Shown here one piece after another: positions 54,885 through 63,677 of a stretch of DNA of 64,000 nt. The number at the start of each line of letters is the position of its first letter. Positions within the stretch are counted from its first letter, which is position 1. The stretch is from Halorubellus sp. JP-L1. GTDB lineage: Archaea > Halobacteriota > Halobacteria > Halobacteriales > Natrialbaceae. The notes under the pieces are model-generated. The model made no database searches. It was not told the origin of the DNA and saw only the letters and a program-made list of their open reading frames with translations. The translations under genes and the position numbers were made by a program. Location of the stretch: assembly GCF_011440375.1 (NCBI RefSeq), contig NZ_JAAOIR010000001.1:124001-188000 (forward strand), read 5' to 3'.

Positions 54885-54903
54885 TTAACGCATTGTTCGT
54901 TAA
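54885..54903. promoter_or_regulatory. Palindromic candidate operator at acyl-CoA dehydrogenase promoter
   Basis: TTAACG-CATTGTT-CGTTAA is a perfect inverted repeat with 6-base arms and a 7-base spacer. It overlaps the predicted TATA box (about 54900-54907) of the acyl-CoA dehydrogenase gene, and it lies in the short region shared with the divergent dehydrogenase-hydratase gene. Confidence 0.55.
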
Positions 54904-54991
54904 AAAGCTATGTACCCGGCCGTAAACTAGAGAGCAGTTCCCGGGTTCGGTAAGGGAAACCTTGAAACGATTGCCAGTTGTCTTCTCGGCC

Positions 54992-56977
54992 ATGGAGCTG
55001 GAAGAAGTCAACACCGTCGCAGTTCTCGGCGCTGGTAACATGGGCCACGGTATCGCGGAGGTCGCGGCCCTCGCCGGCTACGACGTCGCCATGCGTGACA
55101 TCAAGGACGAGTTCGTCCAGGACGGCTACGACAAGATCGAGTGGTCGCTCGGCAAGCTCGCCGAGAGCGACCAGATCAGCGAACAGGACGCCGACGACGC
55201 GCTCGACCGCGTCACACCCCTCGTCGACCTCGAGGAGACCGTCGCCGACGCCGACGTCGTCATCGAGGCCGTCCCCGAGAAGATGGAGATCAAGGAGGAC
55301 ACGTGGACGGACGTCGAGGCGTACGCGCCCGACCACGCGATCTTCACGACGAACACGTCGTCGCTGTCGATCACGGACCTCTCCGAGTTCACCGACCGCC
55401 CCGAGGCGTTCTGCGGGATGCACTTCTTCAACCCGCCGATCCGCATGGACCTCGTCGAGGTCATCTCCGGCGAACACACCGACACGGAGACGCTCGACCT
55501 CGTCGAAGCGCTCGCCGAGGACTTCGGGAAGACGCCCGTCCGCGTCCGCAAGGACGTCCCCGGGTTCATCGTGAACCGCATCCTCGTCCCGCTGATGAAC
55601 GAGGCCGCGTGGCTCGTCGACGACGGCGTCGCCACCATCGAGGAGGTCGACGCGACGACGAAGTTCGACATCGGCCTCCCGATGGGGAGCTTCGAGCTCT
55701 CGGACTACGTCGGCATCGACGTCGGCTACCACGTGCTCGACTACATGCACGAGGTCGCGGGCGACCGCTACGAGCCTGCGCCGATGATGGTCGAGAAGGT
55801 CGAGAACGAGGAGTTCGGCCAGAAGTCCGGGAAGGGCTTCTACGACTACGAGGACGGCGAGGGCGCGGACGTCCCGATGGACGACGACCTGTTCAGCGAG
55901 ACCGTCAAGGAGCGCCTGCTCGCGGTGCTCGCGAACGAGGTCGCGTACCTCGTCGGCGACGACGTCGCCTCCCCGGAAGAGATCGACACCGCCGTCAAAC
56001 TCGGTGGGCGGTGGCCGAAGGGCCCAGCGAAGTTCGCCGACGAGTACGGCGTCGCCCGGCTCGCGGAAGCGCTCGAGGCTGCCCACGAGGAGTCCGGGCA
56101 TCCGCGCTACGAGGCGTTCGACCACCTCGCCGAGTTCGCCGAGGCCGGCGGATTCTACGACGACGACGGTGCCGAGGACGACGGCGCGCCGTCGTTCGAC
56201 ACGCTCGAACTGACGTACCCCGGCGAGAAGGTCGCGCAGATCGAGCTCTCGCGCCCCCAGCAGATGAACTCCATCAGCCTCGAACTCATCGAGGAGCTCG
56301 ACGACGCCATCGACGTCGTCGACGAGGACGATAGCGTTCGCGCGCTCCTGCTGACGGGTGCGGGTTCGAAGGCGTTCTCCGCGGGCGCGGACTTCATGAG
56401 CATCGCCGGCAGCGGCGCGGACCCGTTCGAAGCGGTCGAGCTCTCGAAGTACGGCCAGGAGACGTTCGGTCGCCTCGAGGAGATCGAGATGCCGGTCGTC
56501 GCCGCGATCGACGGCTACTGTCTCGGCGGCGGCATGGAACTCGCGACGTGCGCGGACGTCCGCGTCGCCTCCACGCGCGCCGAGTTCGGCCAGCCCGAGT
56601 TCGACCTCGGACTCCTCCCGGGCTGGGGTGGCACGCAGCGCCTCCAGCGCATCGTCGGCATGGGGCGCGCGAAGGAGATCATCTTCACCGCCGAGCGCTT
56701 CCCCGCCGACGAGATGGAGCGCTTCGGGTTCGTGAACGAGGTCTACGAGCCCGACGAGTTCGAGGACGCAGCCGTCGAGTACGCCGAGAAGCTCGCGGGC
56801 GGCCCACCGCTCGCACAGCGCTTCGCGAAGCGCGCGATGCTGAAGGGCTGGGACGACAGCGACGCCGGCCTGGAGATCGAGTCGATGGGCTTCGGCCACG
56901 TCGTCAACTCCGAGGACGTCCACGAGGGCATCAACGCGTTCTTCGGCGACGACGAGCCCGAGTTCGAAGGGAAGTAG
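54992..56977 (+). CDS. 3-hydroxyacyl-CoA dehydrogenase / enoyl-CoA hydratase fusion
   Basis: The product is 661 residues. The N-terminal ~390 residues are the NAD-dependent 3-hydroxyacyl-CoA dehydrogenase (VAVLGAGNMGHGIAEVA, catalytic His in GMHFFNPPIRMDLVEVI, KDVPGFIVNRIL). The C-terminal ~250 are a crotonase (oxyanion region GSKAFSAGADFMSI; GYCLGGGMELATCADV and GQPEFDLGLLPGWGGTQRL hold the two catalytic Glu). The domain order is the reverse of bacterial FadB. It catalyses two consecutive steps of beta-oxidation or the reverse. ATG 54992 is chosen over an in-frame start 30 bases upstream. Confidence 0.94.
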   Translation: MELEEVNTVAVLGAGNMGHGIAEVAALAGYDVAMRDIKDEFVQDGYDKIEWSLGKLAESDQISEQDADDALDRVTPLVDLEETVADADVVIEAVPEKMEIKEDTWTDVEAYAPDHAIFTTNTSSLSITDLSEFTDRPEAFCGMHFFNPPIRMDLVEVISGEHTDTETLDLVEALAEDFGKTPVRVRKDVPGFIVNRILVPLMNEAAWLVDDGVATIEEVDATTKFDIGLPMGSFELSDYVGIDVGYHVLDYMHEVAGDRYEPAPMMVEKVENEEFGQKSGKGFYDYEDGEGADVPMDDDLFSETVKERLLAVLANEVAYLVGDDVASPEEIDTAVKLGGRWPKGPAKFADEYGVARLAEALEAAHEESGHPRYEAFDHLAEFAEAGGFYDDDGAEDDGAPSFDTLELTYPGEKVAQIELSRPQQMNSISLELIEELDDAIDVVDEDDSVRALLLTGAGSKAFSAGADFMSIAGSGADPFEAVELSKYGQETFGRLEEIEMPVVAAIDGYCLGGGMELATCADVRVASTRAEFGQPEFDLGLLPGWGGTQRLQRIVGMGRAKEIIFTAERFPADEMERFGFVNEVYEPDEFEDAAVEYAEKLAGGPPLAQRFAKRAMLKGWDDSDAGLEIESMGFGHVVNSEDVHEGINAFFGDDEPEFEGK

Positions 56978-57004
56978 CCACGGGCTGACCGCGTCGTCGG
57001 TCCT

Positions 57005-57565
57005 TCACTGGAAGTCGTAGTTCGCTTCTCGTTTCTCGCGGCCACGGTGCGTCTCGTAGTCGATCATCCACAGCGCCAGGGCAACGCTCGCGACGGTGGG
57101 GATACCGAGGGTGACGACGAATCCGCCGATGGAGTAATACACGCCGTATGCGACCGCATCCCAGAGTGCATTGAGCGGCACGAACGAGCCGTCGCTGACG
57201 TACACGTAGGCGGTGTACCCCATGGACAGCAGCGGGCCGAGGGTCAGCCAGGAGAGCGTCCCGATGCCGAGTCCAGTCCAGAACGCGTTCCGCCGCGAGA
57301 CCGGGCCAGCGTCCGGAATACGCCACCGCCAGAGCGCCCAGGTCCATGCACCAGCGTTCGCGACGACGAGGGGCACCCAGAGCGATGCGGCCGGTTCCGA
57401 GACGAGCAACGCGGGGAGTCCGATGAACAGCGTCGAGAACGCGAGCGCGAACGCGCCATACACCTTGGCGGCGGTCCGCGGGTCGCGCGGGCTATCCGCG
57501 ACCCAGTCGGGACGGTCCGGAATCCGGCGCTCGACGAACCCCGGCAGCTGGTCCTCGATGCGCAT
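57005..57565 (-). CDS. Four-helix membrane protein, unknown
   Basis: The product is 186 residues. A soluble N-terminus (MRIEDQLPGFVERRIPDRPD) precedes four helices (FALAFSTLFIGLPALLV, LWVPLVVANAGAWTWALWRW, FWTGLGIGTLSWLTLGPLL, GVYYSIGGFVVTLGIPTVAS). Not recognised. It converges with the preceding gene and is divergent from the LOG-like gene. Confidence 0.72.
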   Translation of the reverse strand: MRIEDQLPGFVERRIPDRPDWVADSPRDPRTAAKVYGAFALAFSTLFIGLPALLVSEPAASLWVPLVVANAGAWTWALWRWRIPDAGPVSRRNAFWTGLGIGTLSWLTLGPLLSMGYTAYVYVSDGSFVPLNALWDAVAYGVYYSIGGFVVTLGIPTVASVALALWMIDYETHRGREKREANYDFQ

Positions 57566-57667
57566 CTTGATCGACGGTTCAGAGGCGCGAAACAAAGACG
57601 TTCCGGCGCGGTCGTCGACGCCCCGGGCATCGGTAGGTTGGTTGCAGTCCCGTCCCGAACGTTCGAC

Positions 57668-58114
57668 ATGCGAGTGAGCGTCATCGGTGGCGGGAGCGTC
57701 GGCGCGGACGACCACGAGGTTGCACGCGAGGTCGGCCGTCTCCTCGGCGAGCAGGAGTTCGACCTCGTCTGTGGCGGTCGTGGCGGCGTCATGGCCGCGG
57801 CCTGCGAGGGCGCAGAATCCGCGGGGGCGACGACCATCGGTATCCTCCCCGGCGAGGACCGCGACGCCGCGAACGAGCACGTCGACGTCGTGATAGCGAC
57901 GGGACTGGGCCACGCGCGGAACGCGCTCGTCCCCCTGAACGGCGACGCCGTGGTAGCCATCGACGGCAGCCACGGCACCCTCAGCGAACTCGGGTTCGCG
58001 GGCGTCTACGACCGCCCGGTCGCAGGTCTCGGAACGCACGACGTCGATGGCGCGTACGCCGCCGAATCGCCCGCGGACGCGGTCGAGTACGTCGCCGACG
58101 CGCTCGACGCGTAG
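57668..58114 (+). CDS. LOG-family-like nucleotide-binding protein (TIGR00725 type)
   Basis: The product is 148 residues with a Rossmann-like fold: VSVIGGGSVGADDHEVAREV, CGGRGGVMAAACEGAESAGA and GSHGTLSELGFA. The last replaces the PGG-x-GT-x-x-E motif of cytokinin-type LOG phosphoribohydrolases, so the catalytic activity may be absent or different. It probably binds a nucleotide; the role is unknown. Confidence 0.85.
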   Translation: MRVSVIGGGSVGADDHEVAREVGRLLGEQEFDLVCGGRGGVMAAACEGAESAGATTIGILPGEDRDAANEHVDVVIATGLGHARNALVPLNGDAVVAIDGSHGTLSELGFAGVYDRPVAGLGTHDVDGAYAAESPADAVEYVADALDA

Positions 58115-58147
58115 CGAGCACCCGCGGGCCTCGCGGCCGACGCGCCC

Positions 58148-59635
58148 TCAGCGCTCGGTGAACGCGAGCTCGACCGGGCGGTCCGGCTGGAGCGTCGCGC
58201 TGAACGACACGTCGACCTCGTCCGTGACCGGTTCGACCGCGAAGCGGTCGAGGATCGTCGCGAGCGCGAGCTTCGCCTCGAGCGTCGCGAATCGGTTCCC
58301 GATACACGACCGCGGGCCACCACCGAACGGATAGTGCGCGTACTCCGGGAGCGCTTCACGTGTCTCTTGAGTCCACCGGGCAGGGTCGAATTCGCGGGGG
58401 TCGTCGAACCAGCGTTCGTCGCGATGTACGACCCACTGCGGGGTGGTGACGACCGTTCCCTCGGGAACCTCGTAGGGACCGATCTCGACGTCGCGCTTCG
58501 TCTCCCGGAACATGTTGTACGCGGGCGGACGGAGTCGCGTCGTCTCGTCGACGACGTTCTCCAGATACTCGGCGTCCGCGACCGCCTCCGCGGTCGGTGC
58601 GTCGCCGTCCAGAACCTCGTCGAGTTCGTCGTGCACGCGCGACTGCGCGTCCCGGTCGTTCGCGAGCAACCAGAGCGCCCACGTCAATAACAACGCGGTC
58701 GTCTCGTGACCAGCGAACACGAACGTGACGAGGTGGTCCTGGAGGACCTCGCGGTCCATCGTCGACCCGTCCGCGTACTCCGCGTCGACGAGCATCGAGA
58801 GCAAGTCGTCGCCGGTATCGTCGCTCGCTCGCCGCTCGTCGGCGAGGTCGTCCATCACGTCCCGCAAATCGCGCATCGTCCGCAGGAACCGGCGGTTCGT
58901 CGGCGTCGGCACCCACGGCGGCAGGAACGAACTCGGGTTCGTCGGCTGCAAGCGCTCCAGGATCACCTCGGCGGCGTCCCTGATCACCGCGCCGTCGCCC
59001 GAGAGGTCGGTGCCGAACATCGTTCGAGCGATGATGCGCAGGGTGAGGTCCTTCAGGTCGGTGTCGACGCGCACGACGTCGGCCTCGGCCCACGCGTCGG
59101 TCGTCCGCTCGGTTTCGTCCACCATCGCGTCCGCGTACGTCTCGATCCGCTCCCGGTAGAACGCGGGCTGGACGAGCGCGCGGTCCCGCGTCCACTGCTC
59201 GCCCTCGCTCGCCACGAGGCCGTTCGGCGCGAGGCCGTCGAACGCGCGCGACAGGACCTTCCCCTTCCGGTAGTCCGCATCCTCCTCGACGAGCACCTGC
59301 TGGACGTACTCCGGATGGGTCACCATCACCGCGTCCGTTCGGTTCACCGAGTACGCGACCACGTCCGCGTCGTACCCGTACCCGACCTCCTCGTAGAACT
59401 CGTTCGTGTGCCGCATCAACTGCACGACTTTCCCCACGACGGGGAGTTCGTCTACGTACGGTGGCTTCGCGCGCTCGCCACGAGTCGCTGCTGCGTCCAG
59501 CGGTCGTCGACGCTCCCCCGTGGACGTATCAGCCGTATCGTCCCCTACCGCTGCGTTGCCGTCGGCTGTCCCATCGCCGTCGGTCACCCCATCGCCGTCG
59601 CTCGCCTCGCCACCCGGCCTGGAACGAGATCTCAT
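58148..59635 (-). CDS. Cytochrome P450
   Basis: The product is 495 residues. I-helix AGHETTALLLTWALW, the ExxR motif DETTRLRPPAYN and the haem-binding loop YPFGGGPRSCIGNRF, with the thiolate Cys444. After ~60 low-complexity N-terminal residues the fold begins at ELPVVGKVVQLMRH. Soluble-type: no membrane anchor. It hydroxylates an unknown substrate; no ferredoxin or reductase gene is adjacent. ATG 59635 is used; a TTG at 59662 lies closer to a plausible TATA (CTTATGAA near 59695). Confidence 0.93.
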   Translation of the reverse strand: MRSRSRPGGEASDGDGVTDGDGTADGNAAVGDDTADTSTGERRRPLDAAATRGERAKPPYVDELPVVGKVVQLMRHTNEFYEEVGYGYDADVVAYSVNRTDAVMVTHPEYVQQVLVEEDADYRKGKVLSRAFDGLAPNGLVASEGEQWTRDRALVQPAFYRERIETYADAMVDETERTTDAWAEADVVRVDTDLKDLTLRIIARTMFGTDLSGDGAVIRDAAEVILERLQPTNPSSFLPPWVPTPTNRRFLRTMRDLRDVMDDLADERRASDDTGDDLLSMLVDAEYADGSTMDREVLQDHLVTFVFAGHETTALLLTWALWLLANDRDAQSRVHDELDEVLDGDAPTAEAVADAEYLENVVDETTRLRPPAYNMFRETKRDVEIGPYEVPEGTVVTTPQWVVHRDERWFDDPREFDPARWTQETREALPEYAHYPFGGGPRSCIGNRFATLEAKLALATILDRFAVEPVTDEVDVSFSATLQPDRPVELAFTER

Positions 59636-59729
59636 ACCCGACGGTTCGACGGGCTCCCGCAAGGAGATTCCGTCGAAGTGACTAGATAGTTCATAAGTAG
59701 CGTGTCGACAGGGCGGCCCGTGAGTCGTC

Positions 59730-60509
59730 CTACGCGTTCGAGAGCGCCTCGAAGTCCGACGGGCGGACGTGGTCGTCGAGTCGCGTCACGACCTCGTCCG
59801 CGAGCACGCGGAGGTTCCGGGTGTCGTCGCGGTTGTACTCGACGAGCGTCTCCAGCGCGCGCTCGTCGCCGTCCTGGTACTGGTGCCAGAGCCGGACGGC
59901 GTCGCGCCCCGATATGTCCGGCTGGTCGCGCTCGAGTCCGATCTCGCGCTCGATGCGCTTCAGGCCGCCCGTGAGGTCGACGCGCTTGCACGGGTACATG
60001 AGGTCGAGGTGGGGGACGTCCGGCGTCACGCCGAGTTCCGCCTCGAGGAACGGGACGTCGAAGCGCGCGCCGTTGAACGACGCCACCATCGACGCCGCGT
60101 CGAACTGCTCGCGCACGCGCTCGGCGGTCAGGTCCTGCCCGCGGACGAGCGTCTCCGTCTCTCCGTCCATGTGGAAGCTCACCGTCGTCACGTCGTTCCG
60201 GTGCTCGTCCAGTCCCGTCGTCTCGATGTCGAAGAACAGCGTCTCGTCACGGAAGTTCTCGTACAGCCGCCAGCGCTCGTCGCTCGGGAACTGCTCGCCG
60301 AAGAACCGCGAGTCGCCGTCATCCAGTCGCTCGCGGGCGTCCGCGAGGAACGACTCGATGCGGTCCGCGGTCGTCTCCCCGAGCCCGCGCGTCGACGACA
60401 CCCGCGACCGCTCGAACTCGTCCCAGTGCGTGACGCCCTCGCGCCACAGGTTCCGCTCCGTCTTCTCGCCCACCCCACGCACGCCGATGAAGCTGTTCTC
60501 CAGTCGCAC
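59730..60509 (-). CDS. HhH plus DEDD 3'-5' exonuclease-like protein
   Basis: The product is 259 residues. The N-terminus has a helix-hairpin-helix-like segment (FIGVRGVGEKTERNLWREG). An RNase H-like DEDD exonuclease domain follows (FFDIETTGLDEHRNDVTTVS, SFNGARFDVPFLEAEL, EYNRDDTRNLRVLADEV), with all four acidic residues apparent. It probably degrades or trims nucleic acid. I chose the GTG at 60509 because CTTTTGA lies about 27 bases upstream; the longer frame upstream is Arg/Gly-rich. Confidence 0.85.
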   Translation of the reverse strand: MRLENSFIGVRGVGEKTERNLWREGVTHWDEFERSRVSSTRGLGETTADRIESFLADARERLDDGDSRFFGEQFPSDERWRLYENFRDETLFFDIETTGLDEHRNDVTTVSFHMDGETETLVRGQDLTAERVREQFDAASMVASFNGARFDVPFLEAELGVTPDVPHLDLMYPCKRVDLTGGLKRIEREIGLERDQPDISGRDAVRLWHQYQDGDERALETLVEYNRDDTRNLRVLADEVVTRLDDHVRPSDFEALSNA

Positions 60510-60624
60510 GAGCAAGCCTTCGTCGGGTTCGGTCAAAAGCCCTCGCTTCCGCCGCCGTCGACCAGGCGCCCGTCCGTGACCGCAGGGGTCCTGGCCCCGG
60601 CGGGACGGCAGTACGGCGACGCCG

Positions 60625-61026
60625 TCAATCCAGGCCTTCGAACTCGCGTACTCGCTCGTGGTACCGGTCCGGGAGCTCGACGGCCTCCCGCGATTCACGG
60701 TCGTACGCCACCTGCACCGTCGACGCGGTCGCCGCCAGCTCGTCGGTCGCGTACACCTCGTACTCGAACGTGATGCTCTTCGTGCCGAGGTCCGCGACCG
60801 CGATGTGGACCGTCACGTGGTCGTCGTCCATCGTCACCGGCCGCAAGAAGTCGATCTCGAGGTTCGCGATCACCGCCTCGATCTCCACGTCACCCAGTAC
60901 GTCCTGCAGGTACTCGACGCGCGCCTCCTCGAGGTACGTCGCGTAAATGGCGTTGTTCACGTGCCCGAGCGCGTCCACGTCTTGATAGCGGACGTCCACC
61001 TCGACCGCGTACGACTTGTCGTCCAT
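60625..61026 (-). CDS. Hotdog-fold acyl-CoA thioesterase
   Basis: The product is 133 residues. RYQDVDALGHVNNAIYATYL is the 4-hydroxybenzoyl-CoA thioesterase/YbgC active-site motif, with Asp as the catalytic residue, followed by EEARVEYL. It hydrolyses acyl-CoA thioesters. ATG 61026 is chosen. Substrate preference cannot be read. Confidence 0.9.
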   Translation of the reverse strand: MDDKSYAVEVDVRYQDVDALGHVNNAIYATYLEEARVEYLQDVLGDVEIEAVIANLEIDFLRPVTMDDDHVTVHIAVADLGTKSITFEYEVYATDELAATASTVQVAYDRESREAVELPDRYHERVREFEGLD

Positions 61027-61131
61027 ACCGTCCAATGCGCCGACGCCGACCCTCGGTCTTTCGGTCTCGACAAGACGAACGGTCGGCCCGCCAACCCCCG
61101 GCCGATACGGGTATATGGCCGCGTACGGCCG

Positions 61132-63525
61132 TCAGTCGTCGTCCTTCGAGAGGTAGAGCGTCCGGTCGATGATCTGGACGGCGGCGTCCGCCCACGCGTC
61201 GACCGCGGCCCCGTTCGCGCCCGGGATCTCGAGGCGGACGGTGCCCTCGTCCACGGAGAGCTCGGCGTGCGCGGTGTCGTCCCGGTCGAGGTAGTTCCGG
61301 AGCTGGTACTTGAGGAGCCGTTCGCGCGCACCCCCGAGGTCGACGGACTCGTCCGGCGTGAACGACAGCGTCGCCGTCTCCGCGTCCGCGGATGCGCCGA
61401 CGGCGAACGACGACCCGGAGAGCGGGAACGTGTACGCGCCGTCGTCGAGCGCGTCGACCGCGCCGTCGAGCTCCTCGTCGGCGACGTCGGGCGTCATGCT
61501 CGTCCCGCCGACCTCCTGCGTGAGCGTATCGAGTTCGCGATTCACGAGGTCCGCGATCCCGTCGTCGTCGGTCGCATCGTCGCCCGCGTCCTCGAAGACG
61601 GCGGCCTCATCCAGTTCCGAAGGCGACTCCTCCGCGTCGAGTGAGCCGTCGCTGGTCGCGTCGTCGCCAGTCGCGTCGTCGTCCGCGTCGTCGTTGCGGC
61701 GGTCCGCGAGTGCGTCCTCGAGAGCGTCCGGCTCGCTCTCCCCGGACGCCGCTCTCGATTCGTCAGTGGATTCGTCGTCCGCGTCAGCCGCGAGCTGGTC
61801 GCCGTGGACGGCCGCGGCCGCGAGCGCGTCGAGCATCTCCTCGGCCGGCATCCCGCTTCCCTTCACGCCCGGCGTCTCCGCAGCCTCCTGCTGGAGCGAC
61901 GCGTAATCGAGCACCCCGTCCTCGTCGCTGTGGCGCGCCCGGATCTCCGCCTTCGTCTCCGCCAGATCCGCGACCACGCCGTCCGCGACGGCACCGTCCG
62001 CGCCCGCGTCATCTTCGTCGTCCACGTCACCGTTGTCGTCCGCGCCATCTTCGTCGTCCGCGTCCGACGTACCGGCCACTGCGACGTCACCCTGGCCGGT
62101 CGTGACGTCGTCGCCGGCAGAACCGTCCAGCGAGTCGTCGCCGGAATCGACTGTCTCGTCCCCGTCGACCGCCTCGTCACTGGCGACCGCCTCGTCATCG
62201 GAACCGGCAGCCTCGTCCCCGTCGTCGTGGAGGTCCGCGAGCGACGTCGTCGCGACGTCGGTCACGGTGGTCTCGCCGATGTCCTCCTCGCCGAAAGAGG
62301 ACACGGGGTTCGGATCCACGTCCTCGTCGACCTCAGTCCCCACCTCGGAGTCGTCCCCATCCACCGGCTCGGTACTCGCGTGGTCGTCGTCCGCGTCCGA
62401 CTGGAGCTGCGAGCGCAACCCCGGTCGGTGCAGTCCGAACGGCCCCGGGCCGGCGTCGTCGCGGTCCTCGAGAGCCTCGATGCCCGCGGGTTCATCGGAG
62501 CCGCTACCGGGGCGAGCGACCGGGGGGACGTCCATGCGGACGTCGTACCACGCCGTGTCGCCGCGGCCGTCGCCAGCGAACCGGCCGACGTTCCGCCGTG
62601 GCGCAGTGGGCGTCGCTCCGTCACCATCGGAACCGGCCGTCGGTCCCGCGACGCTTTCGTCGCCGACGGCCGACTCGTCCTCGACGACGTCGACATCGGT
62701 CGCGTCGTCGTTGATCGCCGCCTCGTCGGTGGTCACCTCGCCGCTCGCCGCTTCGTCAGTCGCCGCTTCGTCGCTGGTCGCTTCGTCGGACGGCGATCCT
62801 TCGGCGTCCGCGTCTGCGCCCTCGCCTCGCTCGTCGACCGTCTCGGCTGGGGTCGAGTCGGGGGTCGCTTCCTCCGCCTCCGCGTCGTCCGCAACGCTGC
62901 TCCCGCCAGCCGCTCCGGCCACTGCCCCCGAACCGGTCGCTGCGTTCGCTCCGCCAGTCGCGTCCGCACCTGCCGTCGCCCCATCGACTCGGCCACCACC
63001 CCTGGGTGCCGCGGCCCCCACCCCAGCCGTCGCCCCCGTGGCGTCCGCCCCCACGCGACCACGACGGATCGACGCATCGGCGGCGTCAGCCGTCCCGTTC
63101 GACGGCCGACTCCCGGCTGGCGGCGACCCCGGCGCGCCGACGCCGGCGTCCGCCCCGGCCTGCCCCTCTGGCGCCGAGGCGGCCGACCCGCCACCCATTC
63201 GGTCGTAGATGCGCGTCAACGTCCCGTTGATCATCGCCAGGTCCGAGTCGACGTCGTCCTCGAGGTAGTCGATCTTCTCGGCGACGTCCCTGAGCGCGAG
63301 CGCGATGTCCCAGAGGACGACGACCATGAGGAACAACAACATCAGGAGTATCGTCCCGGCGATACCCGCCAGGAACTGCGCACTCAACTCGACCTGCAGC
63401 GGCGTCGCAGCCGCGATGCCGGCCAGGAGCGGATCGGCGACGCCGGCCAGGAGCGGATCGGCGACGCCGGCCAAAAGCGAATCGGTGACGTCCGTCGGGA
63501 GCTGATCGGCGACCTCGGAGGTCAT
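61132..63525 (-). CDS. Large, very acidic membrane-anchored protein with C-terminal domain
   Basis: The product is 797 residues. An N-terminal octad repeat (DPLLAGVA, about three copies) leads to one strong transmembrane helix (FLAGIAGTILLMLLFLMVVV) and a short helical segment (ALRDVAEKIDYLEDDVDSDL). Some 550 residues of Asp/Glu/Ala/Gly-rich low-complexity follow. A compact C-terminal domain (~690-797: YTFPLSGSSFAVGA, LLKYQLRNYLDRDD, GTVRLEIPGANG) is well conserved in character. I recognise it as a haloarchaeal type but not its function. It is cotranscribed, perhaps, with the gene entering at the window end. Confidence 0.8.
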   Translation of the reverse strand: MTSEVADQLPTDVTDSLLAGVADPLLAGVADPLLAGIAAATPLQVELSAQFLAGIAGTILLMLLFLMVVVLWDIALALRDVAEKIDYLEDDVDSDLAMINGTLTRIYDRMGGGSAASAPEGQAGADAGVGAPGSPPAGSRPSNGTADAADASIRRGRVGADATGATAGVGAAAPRGGGRVDGATAGADATGGANAATGSGAVAGAAGGSSVADDAEAEEATPDSTPAETVDERGEGADADAEGSPSDEATSDEAATDEAASGEVTTDEAAINDDATDVDVVEDESAVGDESVAGPTAGSDGDGATPTAPRRNVGRFAGDGRGDTAWYDVRMDVPPVARPGSGSDEPAGIEALEDRDDAGPGPFGLHRPGLRSQLQSDADDDHASTEPVDGDDSEVGTEVDEDVDPNPVSSFGEEDIGETTVTDVATTSLADLHDDGDEAAGSDDEAVASDEAVDGDETVDSGDDSLDGSAGDDVTTGQGDVAVAGTSDADDEDGADDNGDVDDEDDAGADGAVADGVVADLAETKAEIRARHSDEDGVLDYASLQQEAAETPGVKGSGMPAEEMLDALAAAAVHGDQLAADADDESTDESRAASGESEPDALEDALADRRNDDADDDATGDDATSDGSLDAEESPSELDEAAVFEDAGDDATDDDGIADLVNRELDTLTQEVGGTSMTPDVADEELDGAVDALDDGAYTFPLSGSSFAVGASADAETATLSFTPDESVDLGGARERLLKYQLRNYLDRDDTAHAELSVDEGTVRLEIPGANGAAVDAWADAAVQIIDRTLYLSKDDD
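63418..63489. repeat. 24-bp tandem repeat inside the acidic protein gene
   Basis: The unit GATCGGCGACGCCGGCCAGG-AGCG occurs at 63432 and 63456, with partial copies on both sides. It encodes the octapeptide DPLLAGVA repeated ahead of the transmembrane helix. Confidence 0.85.
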
Positions 63526-63677
63526 GATACTGGCCGTAGCACGCTCGTCGGTAAAGAGGCTCGTCCGATATCGAGACTCGATACGCGCGACCCTCGTCAT
63601 CGCGGGAGTAGGGGAGTGCACGCACGGGAGAGACTGTACCGTACTGGAGCGCACGCACGCCCCGCGGCCGGTCGACC

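Noticed and set aside
57668-58114. Active LOG phosphoribohydrolase
   Set aside because: The PGG-x-GT-x-x-E catalytic motif reads GSHGTLSEL, so I do not claim that activity.
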